NCBI RefSeq assembly: GCF_021129235.1
Contig: NZ_JAJOMA010000010.1
Location: 124,001-188,000 of the forward strand
Length of the DNA: 64,000 bases
Origin: Kineosporia mesophila
Lineage (GTDB): Bacteria; Actinomycetota; Actinomycetes; Actinomycetales; Kineosporiaceae
Reading direction: 5' to 3'
Below are positions 25,224 to 33,390 of the stretch, one piece after another. Numbering within the stretch: position 1 is the first letter of the stretch; every line of letters starts with the position of its first letter. The position numbers and the translations under genes were made by a program. The notes below the pieces were generated by a model. It was not told the DNA's origin. It searched no databases and was given only the letters and a program-made list of their open reading frames with translations.

Positions 25224-26278
25224 GCAACGAAACGGGTGGAACGATGAGTACGAACGACCCGGACCACGGCGGGGACGGCGTGGCCCTCCAGGAGGGTGAC
25301 CTTCCCGCCCGGTTCGAGAACCCGGGTATCCCGGAGCACCAGCACCGGATGGCCGACACCGACCCGAAGGCGGCCAAGCGCGCCGAGCGTCAGGTCGCCT
25401 TCCTCTTCGTGCTGTCGATGGTCGGCACGCTGGTCATGATCGTCGGCTACTTCGCCGTGAAGATGGACCACGACCTGGGCTTCATCGACTACCTCAACCG
25501 GCTCGAGCTGTCGAACAAGCTGCTTGGCATCGGTATGGCGATCTCGCTGCTCGGTATCGGCGTCGGTGCGGTGCACTGGGCCAAGACGCTCATGCCCGAC
25601 GAGGAGCGCATCGACTACCGGCACCTGCAGCGCGGTTCGGACGAGGTCCGCGCCGAGGCCGTCGACATGCTGGCCACCGGTGTCGAGGAGAGCGGTTTCG
25701 CCCGCCGTCCGCTGATCCGCAACACGCTGATCGGCGCCATGGCGCTGTTCCCGCTGCCCGGCCTGATCCTGTTCCGCGACACCGGCCCGCTGCCGGGCAA
25801 GTACCTGGCCACCACGTTCTGGAAGGCCGGCGACCGGCTCATGCTGGACCCGGAGGGTGGCCCGATCAAGGCCTCCGACATGGTCCTCGGCTCGGTCGCG
25901 CACGTTCTCCCCGAGGGCATCGAGGAGGCTGAGCACCCGCTGAACGAGAAGGCGAAGGCCGCCGTCCTCCTGATCCGTCTGGAAGAAGACCTGCTGGCGC
26001 CGGAGTCGCTCCCGGGCGCGCACGGCGGCATCGTGGCCTACTCCAAGATCTGCACCCACATGGGCTGTCCGGTGGCGCTGTACGAACAGCGCACCCACCA
26101 CCTGCTCTGCCCGTGCCACCAGTCAACCTTCGACCTCACGCAGAACTGCAAGGTCATCTTCGGCCCGGCCAAACGGGCTTTGCCTCAGCTCGCGATCACT
26201 GTGGACGACGAGGGATACTTGGTTGCCGCGGCGCCGTTCAGCGAGCCCACCGGCCCGAGTTACTGGGAGCGCTCATGA
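25220..26278 (+). CDS. qcrA: Rieske iron-sulfur subunit of the bcc complex
   Basis: 352-aa Rieske protein with the actinobacterial three-helix N-terminus (VAFLFVLSMVGTLVMIVGYF, LLGIGMAISLLGIGVGAVHW, TLIGAMALFPLPGLILF) and the [2Fe-2S] site CTHMGCPVALY ... LLCPCHQSTFD. It accepts electrons from quinol at QcrB and passes them to QcrC. GTG 25220 overlaps the qcrC stop; an ATG at 25244 preceded by GGTGGA is an alternative start. ATGA overlap with qcrB. Confidence 0.96.
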   Translation: MSNETGGTMSTNDPDHGGDGVALQEGDLPARFENPGIPEHQHRMADTDPKAAKRAERQVAFLFVLSMVGTLVMIVGYFAVKMDHDLGFIDYLNRLELSNKLLGIGMAISLLGIGVGAVHWAKTLMPDEERIDYRHLQRGSDEVRAEAVDMLATGVEESGFARRPLIRNTLIGAMALFPLPGLILFRDTGPLPGKYLATTFWKAGDRLMLDPEGGPIKASDMVLGSVAHVLPEGIEEAEHPLNEKAKAAVLLIRLEEDLLAPESLPGAHGGIVAYSKICTHMGCPVALYEQRTHHLLCPCHQSTFDLTQNCKVIFGPAKRALPQLAITVDDEGYLVAAAPFSEPTGPSYWERS

Positions 26279-27942
26279 GTGACAGTGCTATCAACAAGGT
26301 CGGAGCCACGACCGGTAACTGGCTCGACGAGCGCCTCGGCGCCTCGGGTGTGGTCAAGGGCTTCTCCCGCAAGGTCTTCCCCGACCACTGGTCGTTCATG
26401 CTGGGTGAGATCGCGCTCTACAGCTTCGTCATCCTGCTGTTGAGTGGAACGTTCCTGACGTTCTTCTTCGTTCCCAGTGCGGCCGAAGTGGTTTACGACG
26501 GCCCGTACACGACGCTCGCGGGACAGCACGTCTCGGAGGCGTTCGACTCGACGATGCACCTCTCGTTCGAGGTCCGTGGCGGTCTGCTCATGCGGCAGAT
26601 CCACCACTGGGCGGCGCTGATCTTCGTCGTCTCGATGATCGTGCACATGTTCCGGATCTTCTTCACCGGCGCGTTCCGCAAGCCGCGCGAGATCAACTGG
26701 GTCATCGGCATGATCCTGGCGATCCTGGCCGTGGTCGAGGGCTTCCTCGGCTACTCCCTGCCGGACGACCTGCTCTCCGGTAACGGCCTGCGCATCGCCC
26801 AGGGCATCGTCCTGGGCATCCCGGTGGTCGGCTCGTACGTCAGCTTCTTCCTCTTCGGGGGCGGGTTCCCCGGCGAGGCGTTCATCCCGCGCTTCTACAC
26901 GCTGCACGTGCTGCTGATCCCGGCCATCATGCTGGCCCTGATCACGTTCCACCTGATCCTGGTGGTCGTGCACAAGCACACGCAGTACCCCGGCCCGGGC
27001 AAGACCAACAGCAACGTGGTCGGCTTCCCGCTGTTCCCGATCTACACGGCCAAGGCCGGCGGGTTCTTCTTCATCGTGTTCGGTGTCACTGCCCTGATGG
27101 GTGCGCTGTTCACCATCAACGGCATCTGGGTCTACGGCCCGTACGACCCCTCGCCGATCGGCGCCGGCGCCCAGCCCGACTTCTACATGGGCTTCCTCGA
27201 CGGCGCGGTGCGCATCATGCCGGGCTTCGTGGAGTTCACGGTCTGGGGCCACACGGTCTCGCCGAACATCTTCCTGCCGACCCTGGTGCTGCCGGGTCTG
27301 ATGGTGACGCCGGCGCTGCTGTACCCGTGGATCGAGGCCTGGGTCACCGGTGACAAGCGCGAGCACCACCTGCTCGACCGCCCGCGTAACCAGCCGACCC
27401 GTACCGGTCTCGGCGTCATGGCGATCACGCTCTACACGCTGCTGTGGATCAGTGGTGGTAACGACATCGTGGCCACGCACCTGCACCTGTCGATCAACGA
27501 CATCACGCATGTGCTGCGTGTCATCGTGTTCGTCTTCCCGCCGCTGGCCTACCTGATCACCAAGCGCATCTGCCTGGGTCTGCAGCGCAAGGACCGCGAG
27601 AAGGTGCTGCACGGCCGCGAGACCGGCCGTGTCTTCCGCACGGAGGAGGGTGAGGTGTTCGAGCTGCACGCCCCGCTCTCCGCCAACGACCGCTGGCTGC
27701 TCGTCGGCTTCGACTCCCCGGAGCCGGCCCAGGCCCTCCCGGCCACGGACTCCTCCGGTGTCCGTCGTCCGGGCGGTGCGCTGGAGAAGGTGCGCCAGAA
27801 GATCAGCAAGTTCTACTTCGAGGACCGGGTCGCCCCGGTGACCCCGGCCGAGCTGGCCGAGGCCCACCACCACGGTGACCACGAGGAGATCTCCGCCAGC
27901 GGCGGTGGCGACGAGAAGCACGCCATCAGCAGCGGGCACTGA
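26275..27942 (+). CDS. qcrB: Cytochrome b subunit of the bcc complex
   Basis: 555-aa membrane protein with eight or more helices that oxidises menaquinol. Heme b ligands lie in RQIHHWAALIFVVSMIVHMFR and in FYTLHVLLIPAIMLALITFHLILVV (two segments), and the Qo-site PEWY-equivalent region is QPDFYMGFLDG. The C-terminal ~120 residues are a soluble extension ending HHHGDHEEIS...ISSGH, as in other actinobacterial QcrB. Last gene of the operon, followed by a 19-bp-stem terminator. Confidence 0.96.
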   Translation: MSDSAINKVGATTGNWLDERLGASGVVKGFSRKVFPDHWSFMLGEIALYSFVILLLSGTFLTFFFVPSAAEVVYDGPYTTLAGQHVSEAFDSTMHLSFEVRGGLLMRQIHHWAALIFVVSMIVHMFRIFFTGAFRKPREINWVIGMILAILAVVEGFLGYSLPDDLLSGNGLRIAQGIVLGIPVVGSYVSFFLFGGGFPGEAFIPRFYTLHVLLIPAIMLALITFHLILVVVHKHTQYPGPGKTNSNVVGFPLFPIYTAKAGGFFFIVFGVTALMGALFTINGIWVYGPYDPSPIGAGAQPDFYMGFLDGAVRIMPGFVEFTVWGHTVSPNIFLPTLVLPGLMVTPALLYPWIEAWVTGDKREHHLLDRPRNQPTRTGLGVMAITLYTLLWISGGNDIVATHLHLSINDITHVLRVIVFVFPPLAYLITKRICLGLQRKDREKVLHGRETGRVFRTEEGEVFELHAPLSANDRWLLVGFDSPEPAQALPATDSSGVRRPGGALEKVRQKISKFYFEDRVAPVTPAELAEAHHHGDHEEISASGGGDEKHAISSGH

Positions 27943-27958
27943 TTCCGGCTGAGCCTCG

Positions 27959-28008
27959 CGAGGGCCGGCACCGATCCACTCCGGATCGGTGCCGGCCCTC
28001 GGGTTTTG
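27959..28008 (+). terminator. Intrinsic terminator after qcrB
   Basis: CGAGGGCCGGCACCGATCC (27959-27977) pairs exactly with GGATCGGTGCCGGCCCTCG (27983-28001), loop ACTCC, followed by GGTTTTG. Confidence 0.9.
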
Positions 28009-28566
28009 GGAGGCATTCCTGATGGTGGACGCCAACGAGCTCCCCTCCCGCGGTGGTCGCGTGTACTCGTTGCGGGTGGTGAACGACGTTCGTCGATCGA
28101 GTGTCGCGGGAGGCCGAGCCGACGGGGGTCTGATGCCCGCTGAGTGGAGGATCGGTTCCGGGTAACGTGCACGTCCGCACACCCCTGGGCCTCATCGCGC
28201 CACGGCCAGGGCCTCACACCAGCGGTGGGCCAGAGTCTGTTTTCCAGGTCAAGACACGCCTGTTGCCGGACACCGCCTGTGTCGCGGCAGCGACTGATGA
28301 AGCAGGTCTGGTGCGATGCCACCGGCGTACGCCGGGCGGGCCGAACAAGTCATGGTTGGGGAGATTCCGTGCGGTGATGGCGCACGCAATCTCCCCGATC
28401 GTGGATGCGGGCCCGGGCGGGAACCGGGGCCGGGCCACCGAACTGGACGGTGTGTCGCCGACAAGGACCTTCACCGTTGCCGGTCCCGCCTCGCGAACGT
28501 GGCCGCGTGCGAGTCTGGTCGGCGTGAGCGTTCTGACTGTTCCTCTTGCCGTGCGGGCAGGGGCTT
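28009..28566. other. 558-bp region between qcrB and the nuclease gene, no gene recognised
   Basis: Both genes around it point inward, so no promoter is needed here, yet it is long. Open frames give no recognisable protein. The one clear structure is a hairpin: GGGGAGATTCCGTGCG (28358-28373) and CGCACGCAATCTCCCC (28381-28396), one mismatch, 7-nt loop. It might be a gene remnant or a small RNA locus; I cannot decide. Confidence 0.5.
28358..28396. repeat. 16-bp inverted repeat (hairpin) in the qcrB-nuclease gap
   Basis: Arms GGGGAGATTCCGTGCG and CGCACGCAATCTCCCC pair with a single mismatch around GTGATGG. There is no following T-tract on either strand, so it is not an ordinary terminator. Confidence 0.7.
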
Positions 28567-30321
28567 TTACTCCAGGACGATCGTCCGGTGGACCTCCTGG
28601 GGCAGGCTGTGCCGGGCGTGGGCGGCGCCGCGCACGGGCCAGGCCCAGGTGCCCTCGAGCTCGACCAGGCGGGTGCCGGGCTGCTCGAGCCAGTTGAGCA
28701 CGATCTCGGTCTCTTCCGGGTGGGCGGAGGGGTAGGGCACCTCGCGGGGCGTGACGATCTCGCCGGTGAGGCTCAGGGCGTCGACGTAGGGCATCGGGTC
28801 GGCGCCGGGCGGGGAGACGCTGGTGCCGGCCAGACGGCCGTGGCGGACGAGGGCGAACTCCCAGCCGCCGCTGTCGCGGCGGCGGGCGCCGACGAGGTGG
28901 GGGACGGCCGCGATCGGCGCCAGGCGCTGGGCCCGGGCCGCGCCCTTCAGGTACGAAAGCAGGCGGTCGCGGTGCTCCGCGGCCTCCTCGTAGCGCTGTA
29001 GCTCCGAGAGCGACGTGGCGCGGCGCAGAGAGGCCTCCACCACCGGCCCGGCGTCGGAGATCATGGCCTCGCGCACCTGCGTGACGATCTCGGAGTAGCC
29101 GATGATGTCGATGCCGCCGACGCAGGGGGCTCCGCAGCGGCCCATCTCGGCCAGGATGCAGGCACTCGCGTTCTTGGCCGGGCGCTTCGGCAGGCGCGGG
29201 GTGCAGCGGCGTAGGGGGTAGGCCTCGTGCAGGGCCGCCACGGCCTGCTCCGCCTGCTCCTGCGACGAGAACGGCCCGGTGTAGGTGGCACCGTCGGCCT
29301 GGACGTCACGCACCACCGAGAGTCTTGGGTAGGCCTCGGCCGTGAGCTTCAGCCAGGGCTTGCGCTCGGGCTTCCTGGACCGGCGGTTGTAGGGCGGCGC
29401 ATGCTCGGCGATCAGCCGGATCTCCCGTACCCGGGCCTCGAGCGTGGTGGCGCACGGCACCGGGGTGACCCGGGCTGCCCGGGCCACCATCTCGCGCATG
29501 CGGCTGCGGTGCTCGGACGCCGTGAAGTAATTGCGCACCCGGGTGCGGATGTTCACCGAGGTGCCGATGTAGAGCACCTGGTCTTTCTCGTCGCGGAACA
29601 TGTACACGCCCGGGCCGGACGGCAGACCGTCGGCGAGATGCCGCTTGCGGCGCGTGCTCTCGGGCACCTTCGCGGAGAAGCCGCGGAGCTCGCCGAGGGT
29701 GGTGACACCGAGGGTGCCGATCCGGCCGAGCAGGGCGTGCAGCACGTGCACCGTGGCCCGCGCGTCCTGCAGGGCGCGGTGGTCGGGCTCGATGGGGGAG
29801 CCGAAGAGCGCGGCCAGGGTGTGCAGTTTGCGGTTGGGAGCCTCGTCGCGGCTGACGATGTGCCGAGCCAGCTTCACCGTGTCGATCACCGTGGGCGCCG
29901 GCCACTCGTGCCCCAGACGGTCGCACGCCGCCTTCACGAAACCCACGTCGTACGGGGCATTGTGTGCCACCAGGATGCTGCCGGCGCAGAACTCCAGGAA
30001 CGAGGGCAGCACGCCGCCCAGGGAGGGCGCGCCCGCGACCATCGAGTCGGTGATGCCGGTCAGGAGCGAGATGAAGGCGGGGATGGGGCTCTCGGGCCGG
30101 ACCAGGGTCTGGAACTCGCCGAGCACCTCGCCGCCACGGACCTTCACCGCGCCGATCTCGGTGATGCCGCCGTCGGCCGGGGCGCCGCCGGTCGTCTCCA
30201 GGTCGAACACCACGAAGGTGACCTCGGACAGGATCTGCGGATCGGCCTCGCTCGCGCCGGACACCACGAGTTCTTCCGGCCAGAGCGCCTCCTGGGTGGG
30301 GGCCTCGGGTGTGGTGCTCAT
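28567..30321 (-). CDS. DEDDh exonuclease fused to UvrC-like GIY-YIG domain
   Basis: 584 aa. N-terminal DEDDh 3'-5' exonuclease (about residues 25-190): FVVFDLETTGG, HNAPYDVGF, HRALQDARATVHV. Then a GIY-YIG nuclease domain (about 205-290): GPGVYMFRDEKDQVLYIGTS with RTRVRNYF and the Glu-containing TLEARVREIRLIAEHAPPYN, followed by a UvrC-like C-terminal part with CILAEMGRCGAPC. This Cho/UvrC-plus-exonuclease architecture is known in actinomycetes (Rv2191 type, from memory) and suggests DNA repair. ATG 30321 has TACCGT 7 nt upstream and no SD (leaderless). A 16-bp inverted repeat lies upstream. Confidence 0.92.
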   Translation of the reverse strand: MSTTPEAPTQEALWPEELVVSGASEADPQILSEVTFVVFDLETTGGAPADGGITEIGAVKVRGGEVLGEFQTLVRPESPIPAFISLLTGITDSMVAGAPSLGGVLPSFLEFCAGSILVAHNAPYDVGFVKAACDRLGHEWPAPTVIDTVKLARHIVSRDEAPNRKLHTLAALFGSPIEPDHRALQDARATVHVLHALLGRIGTLGVTTLGELRGFSAKVPESTRRKRHLADGLPSGPGVYMFRDEKDQVLYIGTSVNIRTRVRNYFTASEHRSRMREMVARAARVTPVPCATTLEARVREIRLIAEHAPPYNRRSRKPERKPWLKLTAEAYPRLSVVRDVQADGATYTGPFSSQEQAEQAVAALHEAYPLRRCTPRLPKRPAKNASACILAEMGRCGAPCVGGIDIIGYSEIVTQVREAMISDAGPVVEASLRRATSLSELQRYEEAAEHRDRLLSYLKGAARAQRLAPIAAVPHLVGARRRDSGGWEFALVRHGRLAGTSVSPPGADPMPYVDALSLTGEIVTPREVPYPSAHPEETEIVLNWLEQPGTRLVELEGTWAWPVRGAAHARHSLPQEVHRTIVLE

Positions 30322-30328
30322 GGAGAGG

Positions 30329-30334
30329 ACGGTA
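30329..30334 (-). promoter_or_regulatory. -10 box TACCGT, leaderless start of the nuclease gene
   Basis: On the minus strand TACCGT is followed by CCTCTCC and the ATG at 30321. Confidence 0.5.
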
Positions 30335-30341
30335 TGCCCGG

Positions 30342-30432
30342 CCACCGACAGTCTTGGGGCGGGCATCCCCGGCGCGCTCACCGGGGGCTCCGGGTGCTCT
30401 CCGGACGGTGGCCGGGCCAAGACTGTCGGTGG
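30342..30432. promoter_or_regulatory. Perfect 16-bp inverted repeat between divergent genes
   Basis: CCACCGACAGTCTTGG (30342-30357) recurs inverted as CCAAGACTGTCGGTGG (30417-30432), with 59 bp between. The left arm lies just upstream of the nuclease -10 box, the right arm about 85 bp upstream of the Cys-rich small gene. It may be a paired operator for both promoters, or a looped structure. Confidence 0.6.
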
Positions 30433-30517
30433 TCGCCCTTAGCGTTCCTGTCATCGGCACCCAGCCGGTCGGGCCATCGCAGTTGCACGGGCCCGTGAGC
30501 ATTTTCGGAGGGGCTCC

Positions 30518-30865
30518 ATGCTGATCGACTGTGACGCCTGTGCCGTCCGTGGCCCGGCCTGCCGTGACTGTGTCGTCTCCGTTCTGCTGGGGGCGCCCGC
30601 GGCGCCGGTCCGGCACGTCGGCCACCCGTCTGTCCCCGGTGGCCCCGTACCCGCCACCGGTATCGATCTGGACCGCCAGGAGCAGGCGGCGATCGCTGCC
30701 CTCGCCGGCTCCGGGCTGGTGCCACCGCTGCGTCTGGTGGCCCGTCCCGTGGATCCCGATGAGGCGGGTGTTCTGAGCTGGGAGCACGAGCCCGGCGAAT
30801 CCGTCCGCCCTGAACGCCACCGTGGTCACTATGGGTCAGGGAGCGATCACCGGGCGGCCGGCTGA
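30518..30865 (+). CDS. Small protein with N-terminal CxxC-x6-CxxC motif
   Basis: A 115-aa protein starting MLIDCDACAVRGPACRDCVV: Cys5, Cys8, Cys15 and Cys18 form a compact knuckle that could bind zinc or an Fe-S cluster. The centre (residues 55-85) resembles a helical segment (DRQEQAAIAALAGSGLVPPL) and the tail is charged. GGAGGGG is 5 nt before the ATG. I recall this small family as conserved hypothetical in actinomycetes near NlpC/P60 genes. No function known. Confidence 0.85.
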   Translation: MLIDCDACAVRGPACRDCVVSVLLGAPAAPVRHVGHPSVPGGPVPATGIDLDRQEQAAIAALAGSGLVPPLRLVARPVDPDEAGVLSWEHEPGESVRPERHRGHYGSGSDHRAAG

Positions 30866-31295
30866 GGCATACCGGGCGTCACTGGGTCGAAAACGGACTA
30901 AAGGGTTCAAGGCTAGATTTACAGAACGTTAAAAATTCCTGTGAAATGTTAAGGATGATGCCGCTGAGTACCGCTCTAGCAGGGGAGATGACGCTCTGCA
31001 CTCTTACCGGGGCAATGTGCTGGCTTTGGTAGGCGTGTCCGCGCCCGCTATGTTTCCTCCGTTCACAGACCGTTGTCGGGGTCATGAGAGTTTTGCGCTC
31101 TGAACCTGTGGCACGGCTCAGTCCCCGCCGCGACGAGACAACGTCGCGCGGGCACCAGAACGGAGATCCCGCGCCTTGCGATCGGACGGTCCGAAACTTG
31201 GGCAGCCTGCGGAAATGCGGTCTGCGGCCCACAACTCCGAGACGCGTGAGAACGTGCGCGACTCCGGGACCGACACTCTCACCGAGATCGGACCC
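30866..31295. other. 430-bp leader/promoter region of the NlpC/P60 gene with AT-rich island
   Basis: Bases 30890-30960 are markedly AT-rich against this genome and hold two GTTAA motifs exactly 20 bp apart (30928-30932, 30948-30952). Downstream is a hairpin CCGCGACG/CGTCGCG (about 31128-31149). An open frame from 31176 could extend the NlpC/P60 protein but reads as non-coding. I looked for a c-di-AMP (ydaO) riboswitch and did not find its consensus. Confidence 0.5.
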
Positions 31296-32426
31296 GTGAG
31301 CAGCCCCCGTTCCGCGAGCAGCCCCGGATCCACGGGCGGTACCGCTCCCCGCGGTATCTCCTTCTTCCGCCGCCGTAACCCCGCGAACCTGCTGCGCCTG
31401 ACCGGCTGGCGTCGCTTCGCCGGGGTGCTGCTCCCGCTGGCCCTGGCCGGCTCGGCCGTTCTGGCCTCGCCGACCGCGTCGGCGGCGCCGAACCCGAGCG
31501 TCAGCAGCGTCAAGAAGAAGGTCGAGAAGCTCCGGTCGGAGGCGGACACCGCCGCCGAGGACTACGTCGAGACCCGCGAGAAGCTGAAGTCGACCAAGAT
31601 CAAGCTGCAGGCCGCGAAGAAGAACGTCGGCAAGCAGGAAGACCGGGTCACGGCGCTCAAGAAGCAGGTCGGTCTGCTGGCCTCCGAGAGCTACAAGCGC
31701 GGTGAGCTCTCCACGCTCAGCCTGCTGCTCTCCGACGACCCCGAGTCGCTGCTGGCCCAGTCCGGCTACCTGCCCTCGCTGGCCGAGCGTCAGAGCGGCG
31801 CCCTGAACAACCTCGCCGACGCGCAGACGGCGCTCCTGGACACCCAGAAGTCCATGGAGAAGCAGGTCAAGACCATCCAGGCCTCTCAGGTCAAGATGAA
31901 GAAGTCCAAGGAGACCGCGGAGAGGAAGCTGGCCGCGGCCGAGGCTGAACTCAGCACCCTCCAGGCGGCCGAGCGCGCGGCGGCCGACGTCGACCCCAGT
32001 GGCGGTAGCTCTTCCGGTGGGGGTACCCCGACCGGTGGTGGCGGCGGCGACTGCGCCAGCGGTATCGCGGCAGCCCCGTCCTCCGCGGCGAAGGCAGCCA
32101 TCCAGTTCGCCTGCAACCAGCGTGGTCTGCCCTACGTCTGGGCGGCCGACGGCCCGGGCTCGTACGACTGCTCCGGTCTGACCATGAAGGCCTTTGCGGC
32201 CGGTGGCGTCTCGCTGCCGCACAGCTCCCGCATGCAGGCCGGGTACGGCACCTCGGTCAGCCCGTCCGCGGCGGTGGCCGGCGACCTGCTGTTCTTCGGC
32301 TCGCCGATCAACCACGTGGGCATCTACCTGGGCAACGGCATGATGGTGCACGCACCGCAGACCGGTGACGTGGTGAAGGTGGCCACCGTCTGGACCACTC
32401 CGTCCGCCGCGGCCCGCCTCGGCTGA
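31296..32426 (+). CDS. Secreted NlpC/P60 peptidoglycan hydrolase with coiled coil
   Basis: RipA-like cell-wall endopeptidase that cuts within stem peptides. Basic N-terminus, signal sequence GVLLPLALAGSAVLASPTASAA, a Lys/Glu-rich coiled coil (about residues 65-240), a Gly/Ser linker, and a C-terminal NlpC/P60 domain with catalytic Cys in GSYDCSGLTMKA, His in INHVGIYLG and a third polar residue in MVHAPQTGD. I set the start at GTG 31296; upstream in-frame ATGs (31176, 31215) would add unconvincing sequence. 376 aa. In mycobacteria Rv2190c is the positional counterpart. Confidence 0.9.
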   Translation: MSSPRSASSPGSTGGTAPRGISFFRRRNPANLLRLTGWRRFAGVLLPLALAGSAVLASPTASAAPNPSVSSVKKKVEKLRSEADTAAEDYVETREKLKSTKIKLQAAKKNVGKQEDRVTALKKQVGLLASESYKRGELSTLSLLLSDDPESLLAQSGYLPSLAERQSGALNNLADAQTALLDTQKSMEKQVKTIQASQVKMKKSKETAERKLAAAEAELSTLQAAERAAADVDPSGGSSSGGGTPTGGGGGDCASGIAAAPSSAAKAAIQFACNQRGLPYVWAADGPGSYDCSGLTMKAFAAGGVSLPHSSRMQAGYGTSVSPSAAVAGDLLFFGSPINHVGIYLGNGMMVHAPQTGDVVKVATVWTTPSAAARLG

Positions 32427-32447
32427 TCACGGCTCGCTGAACTGCTG

Positions 32448-32481
32448 GAAACGGCCCTGACCCGATGGTCAGGGCCGTTTC
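32448..32481. terminator. Bidirectional terminator between NlpC/P60 and phosphoesterase genes
   Basis: GAAACGGCCCTGAC (32448-32461) pairs exactly with GTCAGGGCCGTTTC (32468-32481). The right arm overlaps the stop codon of the minus-strand phosphoesterase. Confidence 0.85.
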
Positions 32482-33241
32482 ACTGTTTGCGGGCCATCGC
32501 GGAGAACACTGCCAGCGCCTCCGCGTCCGACGGCACCTCCAGCACGTTCTGCGCGACGAATTCCGTCAGGCCCGGATACCCGGACGCCTCGGCCTCGAAC
32601 TGCCGCACGGCGGCCGCGACGTCGTACGCACTGCGCCTCAGCTGCACCCCCGGCCCCAGCAGGGCCCAGTGCGCGCCCGGCCCGGCGCCGTACGGCATGC
32701 CGACGCTGCCCGGATTGACGAAGCGCCGCCGATCGGCGAGCCGGTCGAACGGCATGTGGGTGTGACCGAGCACCACCGTCGGCTCGTCGCAGTCGGCGAA
32801 CCCCTGCGAGAAGTCAATCACCGGCGAGTCGACCAGCACGATCTCGATGTCGCTGCGGGTGGTGGCGTGGCAGAAGCGCACCGGACCCAGACCGTCCACC
32901 GTCAGTACCACCGACAGCGGCAGGTTCTCGATCAGGTCACGGTGGCGTCCGGTCAGCTGTGAGGCCGTGTACGCGCACGTGGCCCACACCTCGGCGGGCA
33001 TCGACCCGTACGGGGCGCCGCCGTCCATCGCGTGCAGCACTTCGCGCTCGCAGTTGCCGTGCACCCATACCGCGCGGTCCCCGAGCTCGGCCAGCCGGTC
33101 GAGGGTTTGTGCGGGCATCGGCCCGATCGTCATGTCCCCGTTGAGTACGAAGGCGTCGACGCCCTCCCGCTCGGCATCGGCCAGCACTGCCTCCAGCGCC
33201 GGCAGATGACCGTGGATGTCGGCCAGAACCGCGACTCTCAT
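32480..33241 (-). CDS. Calcineurin-like metallophosphoesterase (YfcE/MJ0936 type)
   Basis: A 253-aa dinuclear-metal phosphoesterase. All family motifs are visible: LADIHGHLPAL (DxH), LNGDMTIGP (GDx), WVHGNCEREVL (GNC[DE]), FCHATTRSDIE, LGHTHMPFDR (GHTH) and NPGSVGMPYG. Likely a small-molecule or nucleotide phosphodiesterase; substrate unknown. ATG 33241 has GGGGAGG 6 nt upstream, which decides against the ATG at 33247 and the longer frame. Alone between convergent and divergent neighbours. Confidence 0.9.
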   Translation of the reverse strand: MRVAVLADIHGHLPALEAVLADAEREGVDAFVLNGDMTIGPMPAQTLDRLAELGDRAVWVHGNCEREVLHAMDGGAPYGSMPAEVWATCAYTASQLTGRHRDLIENLPLSVVLTVDGLGPVRFCHATTRSDIEIVLVDSPVIDFSQGFADCDEPTVVLGHTHMPFDRLADRRRFVNPGSVGMPYGAGPGAHWALLGPGVQLRRSAYDVAAAVRQFEAEASGYPGLTEFVAQNVLEVPSDAEALAVFSAMARKQ

Positions 33242-33378
33242 GTGCATCCTCCCCGTGGCTTGAGTCGAGCATCGCCGGTTCCCGGAGCCCCGCACCAGCA
33301 GATCTGCCGACAGCGAATCTCAGCAGAGGACGCACCCCACGAGTTTCGTGGTCGTGCCGGGTCAGTGGTCGTGCTGGG

Positions 33379-33384
33379 TAACCT
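33379..33384 (+). promoter_or_regulatory. -10 box TAACCT, leaderless start
   Basis: TAACCT is followed by GGGCGG and the ATG at 33391. Confidence 0.5.
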
Positions 33385-33390
33385 GGGCGG

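Noticed and set aside
28081-28091. GAACGACGTTC resembling an actinobacterial SOS (LexA) box
   Set aside because: The two half-sites are 3 bp apart instead of 4, and the site lies in a gap between gene ends rather than at a promoter.
30866-31295. Possible c-di-AMP (ydaO-type) riboswitch upstream of the NlpC/P60 gene
   Set aside because: The genomic context is right, but I could not find the conserved helices and GA-rich loops; only a short simple hairpin is visible. A covariance search would decide.
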